From contig JAFSIW010000048.1 of the NCBI GenBank assembly GCA_017439545.1, forward strand, positions 1 to 33,243: a stretch of 33,243 bases of DNA, in the 5' to 3' direction. The position numbers were made by a program, and so were the translations under genes. The stretch comes from Clostridia bacterium. Its GTDB lineage: Bacteria > Bacillota > Clostridia > Oscillospirales > Acutalibacteraceae. How positions within the stretch are numbered: the stretch's first letter is position 1; the number at the start of each line of letters is the position of its first letter. Below are positions 6,521 to 15,588 of this stretch, in pieces. Below the pieces are notes generated by a model. That model saw only the letters and a list, made by a program, of their open reading frames with translations. It made no database searches and was not told the DNA's origin.

Positions 6521-8329
6521 CTATTCGTCCAATTTAAGAATGGCCATAAAGGCTTCTTGGGGAACTTCCACCGAGCCCAGACTGCGCATTCGTTTTTTAC
6601 CTTCTTTTTGCTTTTCAAGCAATTTCTTTTTGCGGGTGATGTCACCGCCGTAGCACTTGGCAAGCACGTCTTTACGCATCGCCTTCACCGTTTCACGGGC
6701 GATGACCTTGCCGCCGATGGCTACCTGCACGGGAATCTCGAATAACTGACGGGGAATGTGCTCTTTCAGTTTTTCGGCAATGCGGCGCGCCCGTTTATAA
6801 GCATTATCGCTGTGAACGATAAAGGAAAGAGCATCCACAATTTCGCCGTTTAGTAACACGTCCAGCTTCGCCAATTTAGAAGCCATATATCGTTTAGGCT
6901 CATAGTCGTAAGAAGCGTAGCCGCGGGTACGGGATTTCAGCGCATCAAAGAAGTCGTACACAATTTCATTCAGCGGCATTTCATAATGAATATCCACCCG
7001 ATTGGCGGCGGGATATTGCATATCCAAAAAGATGCCTCGCCGTTCCTGACACAGATCCATAATGGTACCCACGTAATCGCTGGGGCTGTAGATGTGCACG
7101 TCACACATCGGCTCTTCTGCCGAGGTGATGGAAGCAGGATCAGGATAGTTGGTGGGATTGTCGATCTCTACCACGCTACCGTCGTTGAGGGTAAACTTAT
7201 ATACTACGCTGGGGGCGGTGGTGATCAGATCCAGATTATACTCCCGTTCCAGCCGTTCCTGAATGATCTCCATATGGAGCAGTCCCAAAAAGCCGCAACG
7301 GAAACCGAATCCCAATGCCGCCGAGGTTTCAGCTTCAAAATGCAGAGCGGCATCGTTCAGTTGCAGTTTTTCCAAAGCCTCCCGCAGGTCGGTATATTGA
7401 GCGCCGTCAGCAGGATACACCCCGCAAAACACCACGGGGCTGACCGCGCGGTAACCGTCCAGCGGTTGGGGGGCGGGGGTTTCTGCCAAGGTGATGGTGT
7501 CCCCCACTCTTGCCTCGTCTACGGTTTTAATGGAGGCGGTAAAGTAACCAACCTCCCCTGCGTTCAGGGTCTGACAGGGCACCAGACTGGTAGCACCCTT
7601 GCGCCCCAATTCCACCACGTTAAAGGTGGCGCCGGTGGCCATCATTTTAATTTGATCTCCCACCGAAAGGGAGCCGCTTTTTACGCGAAAATAGGTCACA
7701 ACGCCTTTATAGGGATCGTAATATGAGTCAAAGATCAAGGCTTGCAGGGGATCATCGGAGCTGCCCACGGGAGGAGGGACATCTCTTACCACCCGTTCCA
7801 GCACCTCTTTAATATTGATGCCGTTTTTGGCGGAAATGCGAGGGGCACTCATACCCTCAATGCCAATGATATCTTCGATTTCGGCGGCAACCCGCTCGGG
7901 CTCGGCGGCAGGCAGGTCGATCTTATTGATGACCGGCACGATCTCCAGCCCGTGATCCACCGCAAGGTAGGTATTGGCCAAGGTTTGGGCTTCAATGCCT
8001 TGGGAAGCGTCCACCACCAGCACTGCGCCCTCGCAGGCCGCAAGGGAACGGGAAACCTCGTAATGGAAGTCCACGTGCCCCGGCGTGTCGATGAGGTTGA
8101 GCTCATAAGTCTGACCGTCGTCCGCCTTATAATAGAGGGTAACCGCGTGGGCCTTGATGGTAATGCCCCGCTCCCGCTCTAAATCCATACTGTCCAACAA
8201 CTGATCTTCCATATCCCGCAGGGCAACCGTTTCGGTAATTTCCAGCATACGGTCGGCCAAGGTGGATTTGCCGTGGTCAATATGGGCGATAATGCAAAAA
8301 TTTCGTATGTTTTCTTGTGGGATGTTCAT
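6521..8329 (-). CDS. lepA: elongation factor 4 (LepA)
   Basis: A 602-residue translational GTPase, the usual length for LepA, which back-translocates or remodels stalled ribosomes. Seen: P-loop [13 protein letters not shown], switch [20 protein letters not shown], and the LepA-specific C-terminal region ending [18 protein letters not shown] and [10 protein letters not shown]. The start is placed at MNIPQENI, with GGGAGATATAGT upstream; the frame stays open 20 codons further up, but that part covers the promoter. The strong promoter lies 30-60 bp upstream, and the next gene downstream is the cohesin protein. Confidence 0.97.
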   Translation of the reverse strand: MNIPQENIRNFCIIAHIDHGKSTLADRMLEITETVALRDMEDQLLDSMDLERERGITIKAHAVTLYYKADDGQTYELNLIDTPGHVDFHYEVSRSLAACEGAVLVVDASQGIEAQTLANTYLAVDHGLEIVPVINKIDLPAAEPERVAAEIEDIIGIEGMSAPRISAKNGINIKEVLERVVRDVPPPVGSSDDPLQALIFDSYYDPYKGVVTYFRVKSGSLSVGDQIKMMATGATFNVVELGRKGATSLVPCQTLNAGEVGYFTASIKTVDEARVGDTITLAETPAPQPLDGYRAVSPVVFCGVYPADGAQYTDLREALEKLQLNDAALHFEAETSAALGFGFRCGFLGLLHMEIIQERLEREYNLDLITTAPSVVYKFTLNDGSVVEIDNPTNYPDPASITSAEEPMCDVHIYSPSDYVGTIMDLCQERRGIFLDMQYPAANRVDIHYEMPLNEIVYDFFDALKSRTRGYASYDYEPKRYMASKLAKLDVLLNGEIVDALSFIVHSDNAYKRARRIAEKLKEHIPRQLFEIPVQVAIGGKVIARETVKAMRKDVLAKCYGGDITRKKKLLEKQKEGKKRMRSLGSVEVPQEAFMAILKLDE

Positions 8330-8360
8330 ACTATATCTCCCATTCTGTAAAATCAAAGGT

Positions 8361-8389
8361 ATTATAGCATAAATAAAAGAAAGATACAA
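8361..8389 (-). promoter_or_regulatory. sigma-A promoter of lepA
   Basis: On the minus strand TTGTAT (8384-8389), 17 bp, TATAAT (8361-8366), about 32 bp before the lepA start codon. Confidence 0.8.
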
Positions 8390-8422
8390 CCGCTTTTTTG
8401 CATCCTGTTGGATTTTGTGGGC

Positions 8423-8451
8423 AAAAAACCCGAAGGGATTTCCCTTCGGGT
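8423..8451 (-). terminator. terminator of the lipoprotein gene
   Basis: ACCCGAAGGG and CCCTTCGGGT form a 10-bp stem (8428-8437 and 8442-8451) with a 4-nt loop, followed on the minus strand by a run of six T. It lies just after the stop codon at 8460. Confidence 0.88.
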
Positions 8452-8459
8452 CGAATAAA

Positions 8460-9170
8460 TTATAAGGTTACCGTAACCGATTTTTCTTCGGTTTTAGAAG
8501 GAAATTGATAGGTGATGTCACAGCGGACGGTGGTAACATCATCGGGAAGGCCTTCCACTTCCACAGGATACAACACGGGAGTCACCATAGTCTGACCATT
8601 AAGTTTATCTTCTATGGTAATGTTCATATTTAGCCAATTGTTGTTAACCGACATTCCTTTCACCAACAGATAGGCAGAGGTTTCCGGCTTGCTGTAAGCA
8701 ATCAAAAGCAAATCCGCTTGCTCAAAATAATCAGCAGAATATTGACGTAACGCCGACTGCATCGAATCCGAATTCATTTGATAACCGGTGAGAATCTGCT
8801 TCAATTGTTCCGCCGAACTTACTTTGGTAACCGTCGTACCGGTTTCATCCAATGAACCGTAAGGAAGTTCCCAAAACACGCCATCAGATTCGTTGGTTCC
8901 TTTGTGTTGCACAAAATGCAAGGAATCGATCGGTGCCTGGGACACTTCGGATTGCAGCTCTTTTTGGCTTTCAGAAGCAGATATACTCGGTTGTGAAGCG
9001 GTTTGCTCGTTCCCATCCCCTACGTCCTTGTCAGCCGGATCAGAAGGAATCCCTGAGAGGACAGTATCCACCGGTGTCACATCGGTAGGGGTAACGTCTC
9101 CCTTGCCGCAAGCGGAAAAACACAGCAACACCATACACAATATCAGTCCGTAGATCCATAGTTTCTTCAT
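8460..9170 (-). CDS. lipoprotein of unknown function
   Basis: A 236-residue protein with a lipoprotein signal: MKKLWIYG, a hydrophobic stretch and the lipobox FSAC with Cys21 as the probable lipidation site. Residues about 22-95 are a Thr/Ser/Asp/Pro-rich low-complexity spacer. The remainder forms a predicted mixed alpha/beta domain (for example [13 protein letters not shown] and [12 protein letters not shown] followed by alternating strands); it is faintly reminiscent of PrcB-like C-terminal domains, but I do not claim that. The start at 9168-9170 is set by AGAGGTGATACGT in front and by the promoter 32 bp upstream; the frame stays open further into the promoter. Expression is divergent from the CotH-dockerin gene. 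Confidence 0.75.
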   Translation of the reverse strand: MKKLWIYGLILCMVLLCFSACGKGDVTPTDVTPVDTVLSGIPSDPADKDVGDGNEQTASQPSISASESQKELQSEVSQAPIDSLHFVQHKGTNESDGVFWELPYGSLDETGTTVTKVSSAEQLKQILTGYQMNSDSMQSALRQYSADYFEQADLLLIAYSKPETSAYLLVKGMSVNNNWLNMNITIEDKLNGQTMVTPVLYPVEVEGLPDDVTTVRCDITYQFPSKTEEKSVTVTL

Positions 9171-9201
9171 ACGTATCACCTCTTTGTTTTGTTGTATATT
9201 T

Positions 9202-9230
9202 ATTATAATACATATGTATATGTGCGTCAA
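9202..9230 (-). promoter_or_regulatory. sigma-A promoter of the lipoprotein gene, with a palindrome in the spacer
   Basis: On the minus strand TTGACG (9225-9230), 17 bp, TATAAT (9202-9207). The perfect 12-bp palindrome ATACATATGTAT (9208-9219) fills most of the spacer and could be an operator. Confidence 0.75.
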
Positions 9231-9264
9231 CTGCCTTTGCACAAGAGATGTTATTCCCTTCCCC

Positions 9265-9293
9265 TTGACAGATCCGCCGATTTTAGGTACAAT
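9265..9293 (+). promoter_or_regulatory. sigma-A promoter of the CotH-dockerin gene
   Basis: TTGACA (9265-9270), exactly 17 bp, TACAAT (9288-9293), 31 bp before the chosen start codon. It is divergent from, and about 35 bp apart from, the promoter of the lipoprotein gene. Confidence 0.8.
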
Positions 9294-9323
9294 AAAACCA
9301 ATCCACCCGAAAGGATGATGACC

Positions 9324-11294
9324 ATGAAACAATGGCTTCGTTACGCCACCGCACTTATGCTGTGCCTGTGTATGCTGTTACCCACCGCCAATCTGTTGGC
9401 GCTGGCGGCACAGCCCACCCAAGTGACCAATTTGCCTACCCTGTATATCACCTTGGACGGGGGTGCGCCCATCGGTACAATCTCAAAAACCACTCAACTG
9501 CCTGCCACCTTTTCTATGCGGGCAGAGGGCTTTGAGGACATTACCGATGCACCCATCACCATTAAAGGACGGGGCAACTCCACCTGGCAATTGCCCAAAA
9601 AGCCCTATCAGATCAAGTTTTCGGTCAAAACCGACCTGCTTGGTATGGGCGCTTCCAAAAAATGGATCCTGCTCGCTAACTATTGGGACAAGACCTTGAT
9701 GCGCAATGCGGTAACCTACGAGCTCGCCAACAAAATGAACAACATTTTTTCGGTAGAGTTCCATCACGTGGACGTTTATATGAACGGACAGTATCAAGGC
9801 AACTATCTGCTGTGCGAAAAAATTGAGTTCGGCGGTCAGCGCATTGACGAAGATACCGCCGCGGGCGCTGTTTTGATGGAGCTGGAGCAACAGTACCGTC
9901 ACGCCGCCGACGGTTGTGATGCTTGCGTGATCACCGATGACGGGGTGCACGTGCTTATCAAAGAACCGGAGCAGGACGAAAACTACACCGTGGAGCAAAT
10001 GGAGGCCACCAAATCCGCCACGCTGAGCCGTCTGAACACCATTGAGCAGGCTATTGCCGACGGGTATGACAGTTATTCGCAGGTAATCGACGTGCCCTCT
10101 TTTATTGATTGGTATATTCAGAATGAGCTTGCCAAAAACTACGACGCCGCCTTTGTTACCAGCAGTTATTGCTATTTAGACAGTCTGGGCGTGTTGCACA
10201 TGGGCCCTGTGTGGGATGTGGACGTGTGCTTTGGCAATCAGGACGTAACCTACCCCGACACCAACGATAACGGGCTGAATTATTACAATTACCGTTCCGA
10301 CAAGGGCGCGTGGTATTTAGGACTGTTTCAGGATGAGACCTTTGTGAAGATGCTGAAAGCCCGTTGGGCAGAGATCAAACGGTTAGGATATCTGGATCAA
10401 ATGGTCAATCGCATTGACTCCTTGGCGGTAGAACTGTGCGACAGTCAGTTTATGGAGACTCAACGCTGGCCCGACGCTATGATGGTCACCCACGTGCGAG
10501 ATCAAGGCAAAGGCACCGGAGGCACACCCTATTTCACCTACGACGAAGAGGTGGAATACTTTAAGGATTGGCTGATTCGCCGGATTGACTGGCTGGACAG
10601 TCAATGGAACGATGGCTATCATCCTTGGCAGCTCTACTCCCCTGTTGAAACGCTGACCGGTGAGGATATCGCCCCTGCCAACGTGACCGTAAGCAACGGG
10701 CAATGGAGTTGGAAGTATATTCGCTACCCCTCTCCCATCAACCGTCGAGTGGCGACCTCGCAGGAGTTTTTTCAATACGATATTGAAAGCGGAAAATATA
10801 TTATCAGCGCCAAATACAAGCATACGGTCAGCAACGCAACCGACGGCATGCTGATGAAGCTGTATGGTATTGCTGAAGACGGGGAACGGTATTTATTGTA
10901 CACCACCGCCGCTACCCACGTAAGTTACGCCACCGCGCCTAAAGATGCCGACGGCTTTGCCACCCTGAGCATTGGCTTTAACACCGCCAAGTATCCCTAT
11001 ATGGAGCATTTTTATGCACAAATCGAAGCCTATAACGGTACAATGGCGATCAAAGAGGTAACCTTGCACCAAAACACCGTCTCCTTTTTGCGGGGCGACG
11101 TCAATCAAGACGGAGCAATTACTGCCGCCGACGCATTGCTGGTACTGCAATCGGTGGTCAGCAAGGTGCAACTGAACGAACAACAAAAGCAGGCCGCTTG
11201 TTGCAGCAAGGACAATGAAGTGAACGCCGCCGACGCGTTGCTGATTTTGCAATTTGTAGTGGGCAAAATCAAGGTATTCCCTGCAGATGCATAA
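9324..11294 (+). CDS. secreted CotH-kinase-like protein with C-terminal dockerin
   Basis: A 656-residue secreted protein. Signal peptide about 1-29. A CotH-type atypical protein kinase domain spans about 40-430, with IKGRGNSTWQLPKKPYQIKF, WILLANYWDKTLMRN, the GNYLLCEKI strand and the catalytic-loop-like HMGPVWDVDVCFGN near residue 292-305. CotH proteins phosphorylate spore-coat or extracellular proteins; they also occur in cellulosome components. A beta-rich, possibly carbohydrate-binding module follows (about 449-580), then a dockerin (about 588-656). The first dockerin loop is canonical (DVNQDGAITAADALLVL) but the second is CCSKDNEVNAADALLIL, lacking Asp at loop positions 1 and 3. The ATG at 9324 is preferred because AAAGGA lies 8 bases upstream; two earlier ATGs overlap that site. 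Confidence 0.88.
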   Translation: MKQWLRYATALMLCLCMLLPTANLLALAAQPTQVTNLPTLYITLDGGAPIGTISKTTQLPATFSMRAEGFEDITDAPITIKGRGNSTWQLPKKPYQIKFSVKTDLLGMGASKKWILLANYWDKTLMRNAVTYELANKMNNIFSVEFHHVDVYMNGQYQGNYLLCEKIEFGGQRIDEDTAAGAVLMELEQQYRHAADGCDACVITDDGVHVLIKEPEQDENYTVEQMEATKSATLSRLNTIEQAIADGYDSYSQVIDVPSFIDWYIQNELAKNYDAAFVTSSYCYLDSLGVLHMGPVWDVDVCFGNQDVTYPDTNDNGLNYYNYRSDKGAWYLGLFQDETFVKMLKARWAEIKRLGYLDQMVNRIDSLAVELCDSQFMETQRWPDAMMVTHVRDQGKGTGGTPYFTYDEEVEYFKDWLIRRIDWLDSQWNDGYHPWQLYSPVETLTGEDIAPANVTVSNGQWSWKYIRYPSPINRRVATSQEFFQYDIESGKYIISAKYKHTVSNATDGMLMKLYGIAEDGERYLLYTTAATHVSYATAPKDADGFATLSIGFNTAKYPYMEHFYAQIEAYNGTMAIKEVTLHQNTVSFLRGDVNQDGAITAADALLVLQSVVSKVQLNEQQKQAACCSKDNEVNAADALLILQFVVGKIKVFPADA

Positions 11295-11310
11295 AAAATT
11301 TGAATAAAAA

Positions 11311-11357
11311 AAACAGCCTTTCTTGTGGTACGGTTCCGTAAGAAAGGCTGTTTTGTT
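11311..11357. terminator. bidirectional terminator between convergent genes
   Basis: AAACAGCCTTTCTT (11311-11324) and its complement (11340-11353) form a 14-bp stem with T/A runs on both flanks. It serves the CotH-dockerin gene on the plus strand and the AI-2E permease gene, hence the whole long leftward block, on the minus strand. Confidence 0.9.
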
Positions 11358-11360
11358 TTG

Positions 11361-12506
11361 TTAAAGCATATCGGGCAGATCCGGTGTGGACGGAGTTTGC
11401 TTTTCCATTTCACGCACCCGCAGGTTCTCTTTCACCAAGCGGTATACGGTTGCGGTAATAGGAACACCAAGCAACATCCCCACTATGCCGCCCAGCGCGC
11501 CGCCGATGGTAATGGCCGCCAGCACGTAAAACGCAGGAAGACCGATCGAATCACCCACAACCTTGGGATAAATCAAATTACCCTCTAACTGCTGCAACAC
11601 AACAATAAACACGAGGAACAGCAAGGCTTTGATGGGGGATTCGGTCAGAATCATAACCGCTCCCACACAAGCGCCGATATAAGAGCCTGCAACGGGAATC
11701 AAGGCGGTAAAGCCCACCAGAACACTGATCATTGTCGCATAAGGGAAACGGAAAATCCACATCCCGATCAGGCACAGCACGCCGAGAATCACCGCTTCGG
11801 TGCATTGACCCACAATATATCGATGGAAGCATTGATCCAAGGTTTTTATGGCATGGCGGATCTTTTGGAACCAACTATCTTTCAAATAGCCTCTGCCGAT
11901 GCGCAAAAAGTGCCGTTGCAGACGCTCTTTAGAGAACAGAATATAAAGGGAAAAAACCACGCTCAGGAACACGGTAACCACGCCCGATACCACGTTTGCT
12001 ACCACAGCCACCACGGTAGAAACCGCCGAGCTGAGTCCGTCGCCCGCCAAATTGACAAACTTGGAGAAGTACTCCATCCAATCAATGGCGGTCAAGGCGG
12101 CAACCCAATCTTTGGGCAATACCCGCGCTACCCAAGGAGTTTGCAACAATTTTTCGATGGCGGGAGGAATTTCGGACACCAAAAAACGGACGCACTCCAC
12201 AAGCTCGGGCACGATCAGCCAGATCAACAGTCCAAATACCGCCGCAAGGGTGATAAGAGCGGCAATCAAGCAAATCGGTCGACGGGTCTTAACAAAAAAC
12301 GCTTTTTGAGATTTGGGGAAATACCATTTTTCATAGCGGCTCATAATAATATTCACTACATAAGCCACCGAGAGACCAATGAGCACCGGTGTAATGGCAC
12401 CTATCAGTGTCCCTAAAAAGGCAGATACACTATCCCAATAATAAATACTTAAAAACAAAGCAAATCCGCAAACTGCTACGCGAATGCAATTTTTCCAAGT
12501 GACCAC
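11361..12506 (-). CDS. AI-2E family permease-like membrane protein
   Basis: A 381-residue integral membrane protein of the AI-2E/PerM (YdiK-YtvI) type. Paired N-terminal helices include FLGTLIGAITPVLIGLSVAYVVN; a large central soluble part follows; the C-terminal helices contain the family signatures VGFTALIPVAGSYIGA and VLQQLEGNLIYPKVVG, then LPAFYVLAAITIGGALGGIVGMLLGVP. The transported substrate is uncertain for this family; some members are sodium/proton antiporters and the link to autoinducer-2 is limited to one member. The start is GTG at 12504-12506: AAAGGAG lies 9 bases before it, whereas an in-frame TTG three codons earlier directly abuts that site. It is the last gene of the leftward block that begins at pyrH. 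Confidence 0.88.
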   Translation of the reverse strand: MVTWKNCIRVAVCGFALFLSIYYWDSVSAFLGTLIGAITPVLIGLSVAYVVNIIMSRYEKWYFPKSQKAFFVKTRRPICLIAALITLAAVFGLLIWLIVPELVECVRFLVSEIPPAIEKLLQTPWVARVLPKDWVAALTAIDWMEYFSKFVNLAGDGLSSAVSTVVAVVANVVSGVVTVFLSVVFSLYILFSKERLQRHFLRIGRGYLKDSWFQKIRHAIKTLDQCFHRYIVGQCTEAVILGVLCLIGMWIFRFPYATMISVLVGFTALIPVAGSYIGACVGAVMILTESPIKALLFLVFIVVLQQLEGNLIYPKVVGDSIGLPAFYVLAAITIGGALGGIVGMLLGVPITATVYRLVKENLRVREMEKQTPSTPDLPDML

Positions 12507-12537
12507 TTCGGTCAACTCCTTTAATAAGTGTGTTCCC

Positions 12538-12586
12538 TAGAGTGACAAATCCGCCTATAAAAACGGAGTTCGGATTTGCCGCTCTA
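12538..12586. promoter_or_regulatory. imperfect inverted repeat between dockerin gene and permease gene
   Basis: TAGAGTGACAAATCCG (12538-12553) pairs with CGGATTTGCCGCTCTA (12571-12586) over 16 positions with one mismatch and one G-T pair, leaving a 17-nt loop. There is no T-run after it, so it is a poor terminator; it may be a processing site, mRNA end protector or protein site. Confidence 0.45.
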
Positions 12587-12588
12587 CC

Positions 12589-15540
12589 CTATGCTTCTAC
12601 CGGGAATTTTTCGATTTTGCCTACCACTTTTTGCAAAATCAGCAAAGCATCGGCGGCACTAATGGTTTGATTACCATCCACGTCGGCGGCGATAAATTGT
12701 TCGGAGGTAAATTCGATTTTGCCTACTACAGATTTCAGTACTTCCAGCGCGTCAGCGGCCGAAACCACACCGTTTTGGTCTGCGTCACCGTAAAGCACGT
12801 CAATTTCATCGGGCAGGTTACGGATGGCTTCCAGAACAGCATCCAGTTTGGCTTTATTGGTGACCAATGCTACCTGTTCTTTATCCAATTCATTATACAG
12901 AGCCAGCGCCTCTTCTGCCGCCGCCAAATCGCTCTTGGCTACGTTTTCGGGATCGGGCAACGCATCAATGGCGTTATTCACTTCGTCGGCACGCAGTTGA
13001 TTGTAGGCATCCACCACGTCGATGAGTTTTTGCAGATTGGTTACCTTGAGTTTTTGGTCATCGGTCAATTCGTTATACATATCCACCACGTTTTGCACGT
13101 CGCCGCCGTCGTTTTTAGTGAGGTAATCGGCTTCGGGCAATTGGGTGATGGCAGAAATCACGGCTTCCACCTGGGTGTCAACCACCACTTCAGGGATTTT
13201 GACCGCTTGAATATTATCAATGACCAAATAAGGAATGGTGGTAGATGAATAGTTAAACCAGCTTAAGCGAAGGATATTGATGTTATCAAGAGAGGTCTCG
13301 TAGGTGACACCGGGGGCAACCGACGCCCCGTTCAGGCCAAATTCGATGGTATGCCAGCCCTTGGTCAAGGTGTTCATGGCTTTCATAAAGTTATAACCGT
13401 CACTCTTTTGGGTACACAGATTCATTTGGAAGCCGTTGGAAGCATCCAGATCCATGGGCACATACAGGTCGAACTTAAGAACGTCATATCCGCTCAGATC
13501 CGCCGACTTGGGCAAGGAAAGGTAGGTCATACCGCCCACTTTATCGCCGTTCACTTGACCCAAAGGATCCCCGTAGGTCATTTTCAGTCCGTGGGTACCT
13601 TGGGTTTTCAAAGCCGAATCCAAAGATGGCGTGGTGCCATAGTTGCCGGAAGCAACCGCCAGATCTTCCCCGTCGTATACCATCAAGGTGTTTTCATCCA
13701 CTTGATAAGGATACTCAACGGTGCTTCTGTTATAGGCATACAGATTGTCAATGTAGAATACCGTTTCGGTGGTAAAGGGCTTGTAGTTATACCAGGTAAA
13801 CCGAATGCGGTTGATATTGGACCAATCGGCAGTATCTTTCACCTTAGGAATGGTGCCGCGGTCTAACTCGATATGATGCCACCCGACTTTTTTATCGTTC
13901 AGCGGATACATATGGTTAAACCCGTCTTGCGAATCGGTACAGAAGTTGATCTGCAGACCACTGCTGCCCATCAGATCTTCGGTGAGATACAGGTCAAATG
14001 CAATGGTATTGTATTTGCTGATATCAGCAGACTTGTTGAACACGTGGTGCATCATACCGCCGATCTTGTTGGAATCGGTATACAAATCAGGGTCGGTGCA
14101 AGCCATTTTAATGCTGTACGAGCCTTGGGTCTTTTCACTGCTCTTGGACACGTTGGTCTTAAAGTCGGTGGAAAGGGTGGAAATATCTTCCCCATCGTGC
14201 AACACCAAAGTATTACCGTTGGTGTAAGGGTAAGTTACGGTGGGAGTGGGGGTGGTTGAGCCACTCTTGGTAGTAGCGATTACGTTATCGATATAAATAT
14301 TGGTTTCTTTGGTACTGCCCACATAGTTGAACCAAGTATACCGAATGGTATTGATCTTGCTCCAATCGGCGGAAGATACCGCTTTACCAACCTTAGACAG
14401 ATCAATGGAAACGTGATTCCAACCGCTGGCGGCGGTTTTATCGTTAATGGTGATCATTTGGTTATAACCGTCTTGTCCGCTGGTAGCAAAGTTAATCTGC
14501 AACCCATTGGAACCGGTCATATCCCGACCGAACAGCACGTCAAACTCCACGTGGGTATATCCGCTCAGGTTGGCGGTAGAAGACAAGGATTGAATGGCCA
14601 TACCGCCGATTTTGGTGGAAGCGGACTGACCGTTGGGGTTGGTACAATTCAAACGCAAACTACCGGTGCCCGATTTCTTTGTGCCGGTATCGTAGTAAAT
14701 ATTGGTGTTATAAGCCGAACTCATACCGGACAAGGATTCGCCGTCGTACAAGGTCAGGCTCCCGTCGCTGTTCTTGTAAGGGTAGGTAACGGTGGGAGCG
14801 GTAGAGCGCAATACGCAGTAACCGCCAACCGTCAGAGAGGGACGACCGCCCGAAAGATTATACGCACTGACCCATTCCACACCGCCGTAAGCCAACGTGC
14901 CACGGGCATTGGTGGGATAAGAGTCCAGCACAAGGAAGCGGTCGGTTGCAGGATCATAGTCAGCAAGGCAAATAAAGTGACCGGGTACGTGAGCGATGGC
15001 TACCGCATCCCCTGCCAGATAGTTTTTCAAAGAGGTTTGGCTGCTAACGTAAATATTATTGTAATAATAGCCGTTGTAATAGTTGGCACTGTTCCAGTTT
15101 TCGGTCCAGGTAATGGGCATATCAAAATTGTAGGTGGAACCGTAACGGGTTTTGAGCGGAGGGGGATTGGACACGTCGGTACCAAAGGTCATATACCGAT
15201 ACATACCGTCCGCATTGGGGTTAAAGGCGCCCAGATTGTAGGCGTAGTTTGCCCAGTCCAAAATAAAAGTTTTGGCTTTGTCGGTGGTATTAAAGGCGCC
15301 GGTTAAGTAGTTGATGGCATTACAGCTGGACAGCACACCACAAGCGGTATCGTAGATACTGCCGCCGCCGTAATAATACCAGGCCCAAGCGCTGTTGCGT
15401 TGGTCCCACGCAATGGCGGTTGAGCCATTGTAATAGGTGTCTGCCGAAGCAGCAGGCGCCGCCACAGCCGCGCCGCATAACAGAGTCAGCATCACCAGTA
15501 AGGATGCGATCCATCTGCGGCTTTGGTTGATCAAGTTCAT
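12589..15540 (-). CDS. large secreted C39-type peptidase-like protein with three beta modules and dockerin
   Basis: A 983-residue exported protein. Order: signal peptide (about 1-33); papain-fold C39-like peptidase domain (about 38-245) with candidate catalytic residues Gln47 (WDQRN), Cys67 (DTACGVLSS), His188 (VPGHFICLADYD) and Asp206 (LVLDSYP); three homologous modules of about 170 residues (about 251-427, 434-606, 607-782), each starting 'YPY...L.YDGE.L' and ending 'YIDN(L/I/V)', like CBM-type jelly rolls; two short helical repeats (about 785-912, TDDQKLKVTNLQKL and DKEQVALVTNKAKL); and a dockerin (about 915-983) with both Ca loops intact. The start follows TAGGAGGAAGAAATT. It lies 48 bp after another dockerin gene and is probably co-transcribed. 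It is likely a surface peptidase held by a cohesin; the substrate is unknown. Confidence 0.88.
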   Translation of the reverse strand: MNLINQSRRWIASLLVMLTLLCGAAVAAPAASADTYYNGSTAIAWDQRNSAWAWYYYGGGSIYDTACGVLSSCNAINYLTGAFNTTDKAKTFILDWANYAYNLGAFNPNADGMYRYMTFGTDVSNPPPLKTRYGSTYNFDMPITWTENWNSANYYNGYYYNNIYVSSQTSLKNYLAGDAVAIAHVPGHFICLADYDPATDRFLVLDSYPTNARGTLAYGGVEWVSAYNLSGGRPSLTVGGYCVLRSTAPTVTYPYKNSDGSLTLYDGESLSGMSSAYNTNIYYDTGTKKSGTGSLRLNCTNPNGQSASTKIGGMAIQSLSSTANLSGYTHVEFDVLFGRDMTGSNGLQINFATSGQDGYNQMITINDKTAASGWNHVSIDLSKVGKAVSSADWSKINTIRYTWFNYVGSTKETNIYIDNVIATTKSGSTTPTPTVTYPYTNGNTLVLHDGEDISTLSTDFKTNVSKSSEKTQGSYSIKMACTDPDLYTDSNKIGGMMHHVFNKSADISKYNTIAFDLYLTEDLMGSSGLQINFCTDSQDGFNHMYPLNDKKVGWHHIELDRGTIPKVKDTADWSNINRIRFTWYNYKPFTTETVFYIDNLYAYNRSTVEYPYQVDENTLMVYDGEDLAVASGNYGTTPSLDSALKTQGTHGLKMTYGDPLGQVNGDKVGGMTYLSLPKSADLSGYDVLKFDLYVPMDLDASNGFQMNLCTQKSDGYNFMKAMNTLTKGWHTIEFGLNGASVAPGVTYETSLDNINILRLSWFNYSSTTIPYLVIDNIQAVKIPEVVVDTQVEAVISAITQLPEADYLTKNDGGDVQNVVDMYNELTDDQKLKVTNLQKLIDVVDAYNQLRADEVNNAIDALPDPENVAKSDLAAAEEALALYNELDKEQVALVTNKAKLDAVLEAIRNLPDEIDVLYGDADQNGVVSAADALEVLKSVVGKIEFTSEQFIAADVDGNQTISAADALLILQKVVGKIEKFPVEA
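13198..14790 (-). repeat. three tandem repeat modules inside the C39-dockerin gene
   Basis: Module 1 is 14266-14790, module 2 about 13723-14241 and module 3 about 13195-13722. Shared protein landmarks are YDGE near the start, IGGM or VGGM, D(V/L)LF or DLY(L/V), a SNGLQINF-type strand, an ADWS-type or SLDN-type turn followed by IN, a WFNY or WYNY core strand and a final YIDN or VIDN strand. They are similar but clearly diverged, so the duplication is not recent. Confidence 0.75.
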
Positions 15541-15561
15541 AATTTCTTCCTCCTAAAATTG

Positions 15562-15578
15562 AAAGTGCCATGCACTTT
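15562..15578 (-). promoter_or_regulatory. small hairpin between the two dockerin genes
   Basis: AAAGTGC and GCACTTT form a 7-bp stem with a 3-nt loop, followed by CAATTTT on the minus strand. It could attenuate or process the transcript between the two dockerin genes; it is too weak to be a confident terminator. Confidence 0.35.
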
Positions 15579-15588
15579 GTTTCCTGTT

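Noticed and set aside
12504-12515. TTG at 12513-12515 as start of the AI-2E permease
   Set aside because: It directly abuts the AAAGGAG site; the GTG at 12504-12506 has normal 9-base spacing.
13198-14790. Tandem modules of the C39-dockerin gene as a recent DNA duplication
   Set aside because: The modules share protein landmarks but are widely diverged, so this is an old domain duplication and not a DNA repeat.
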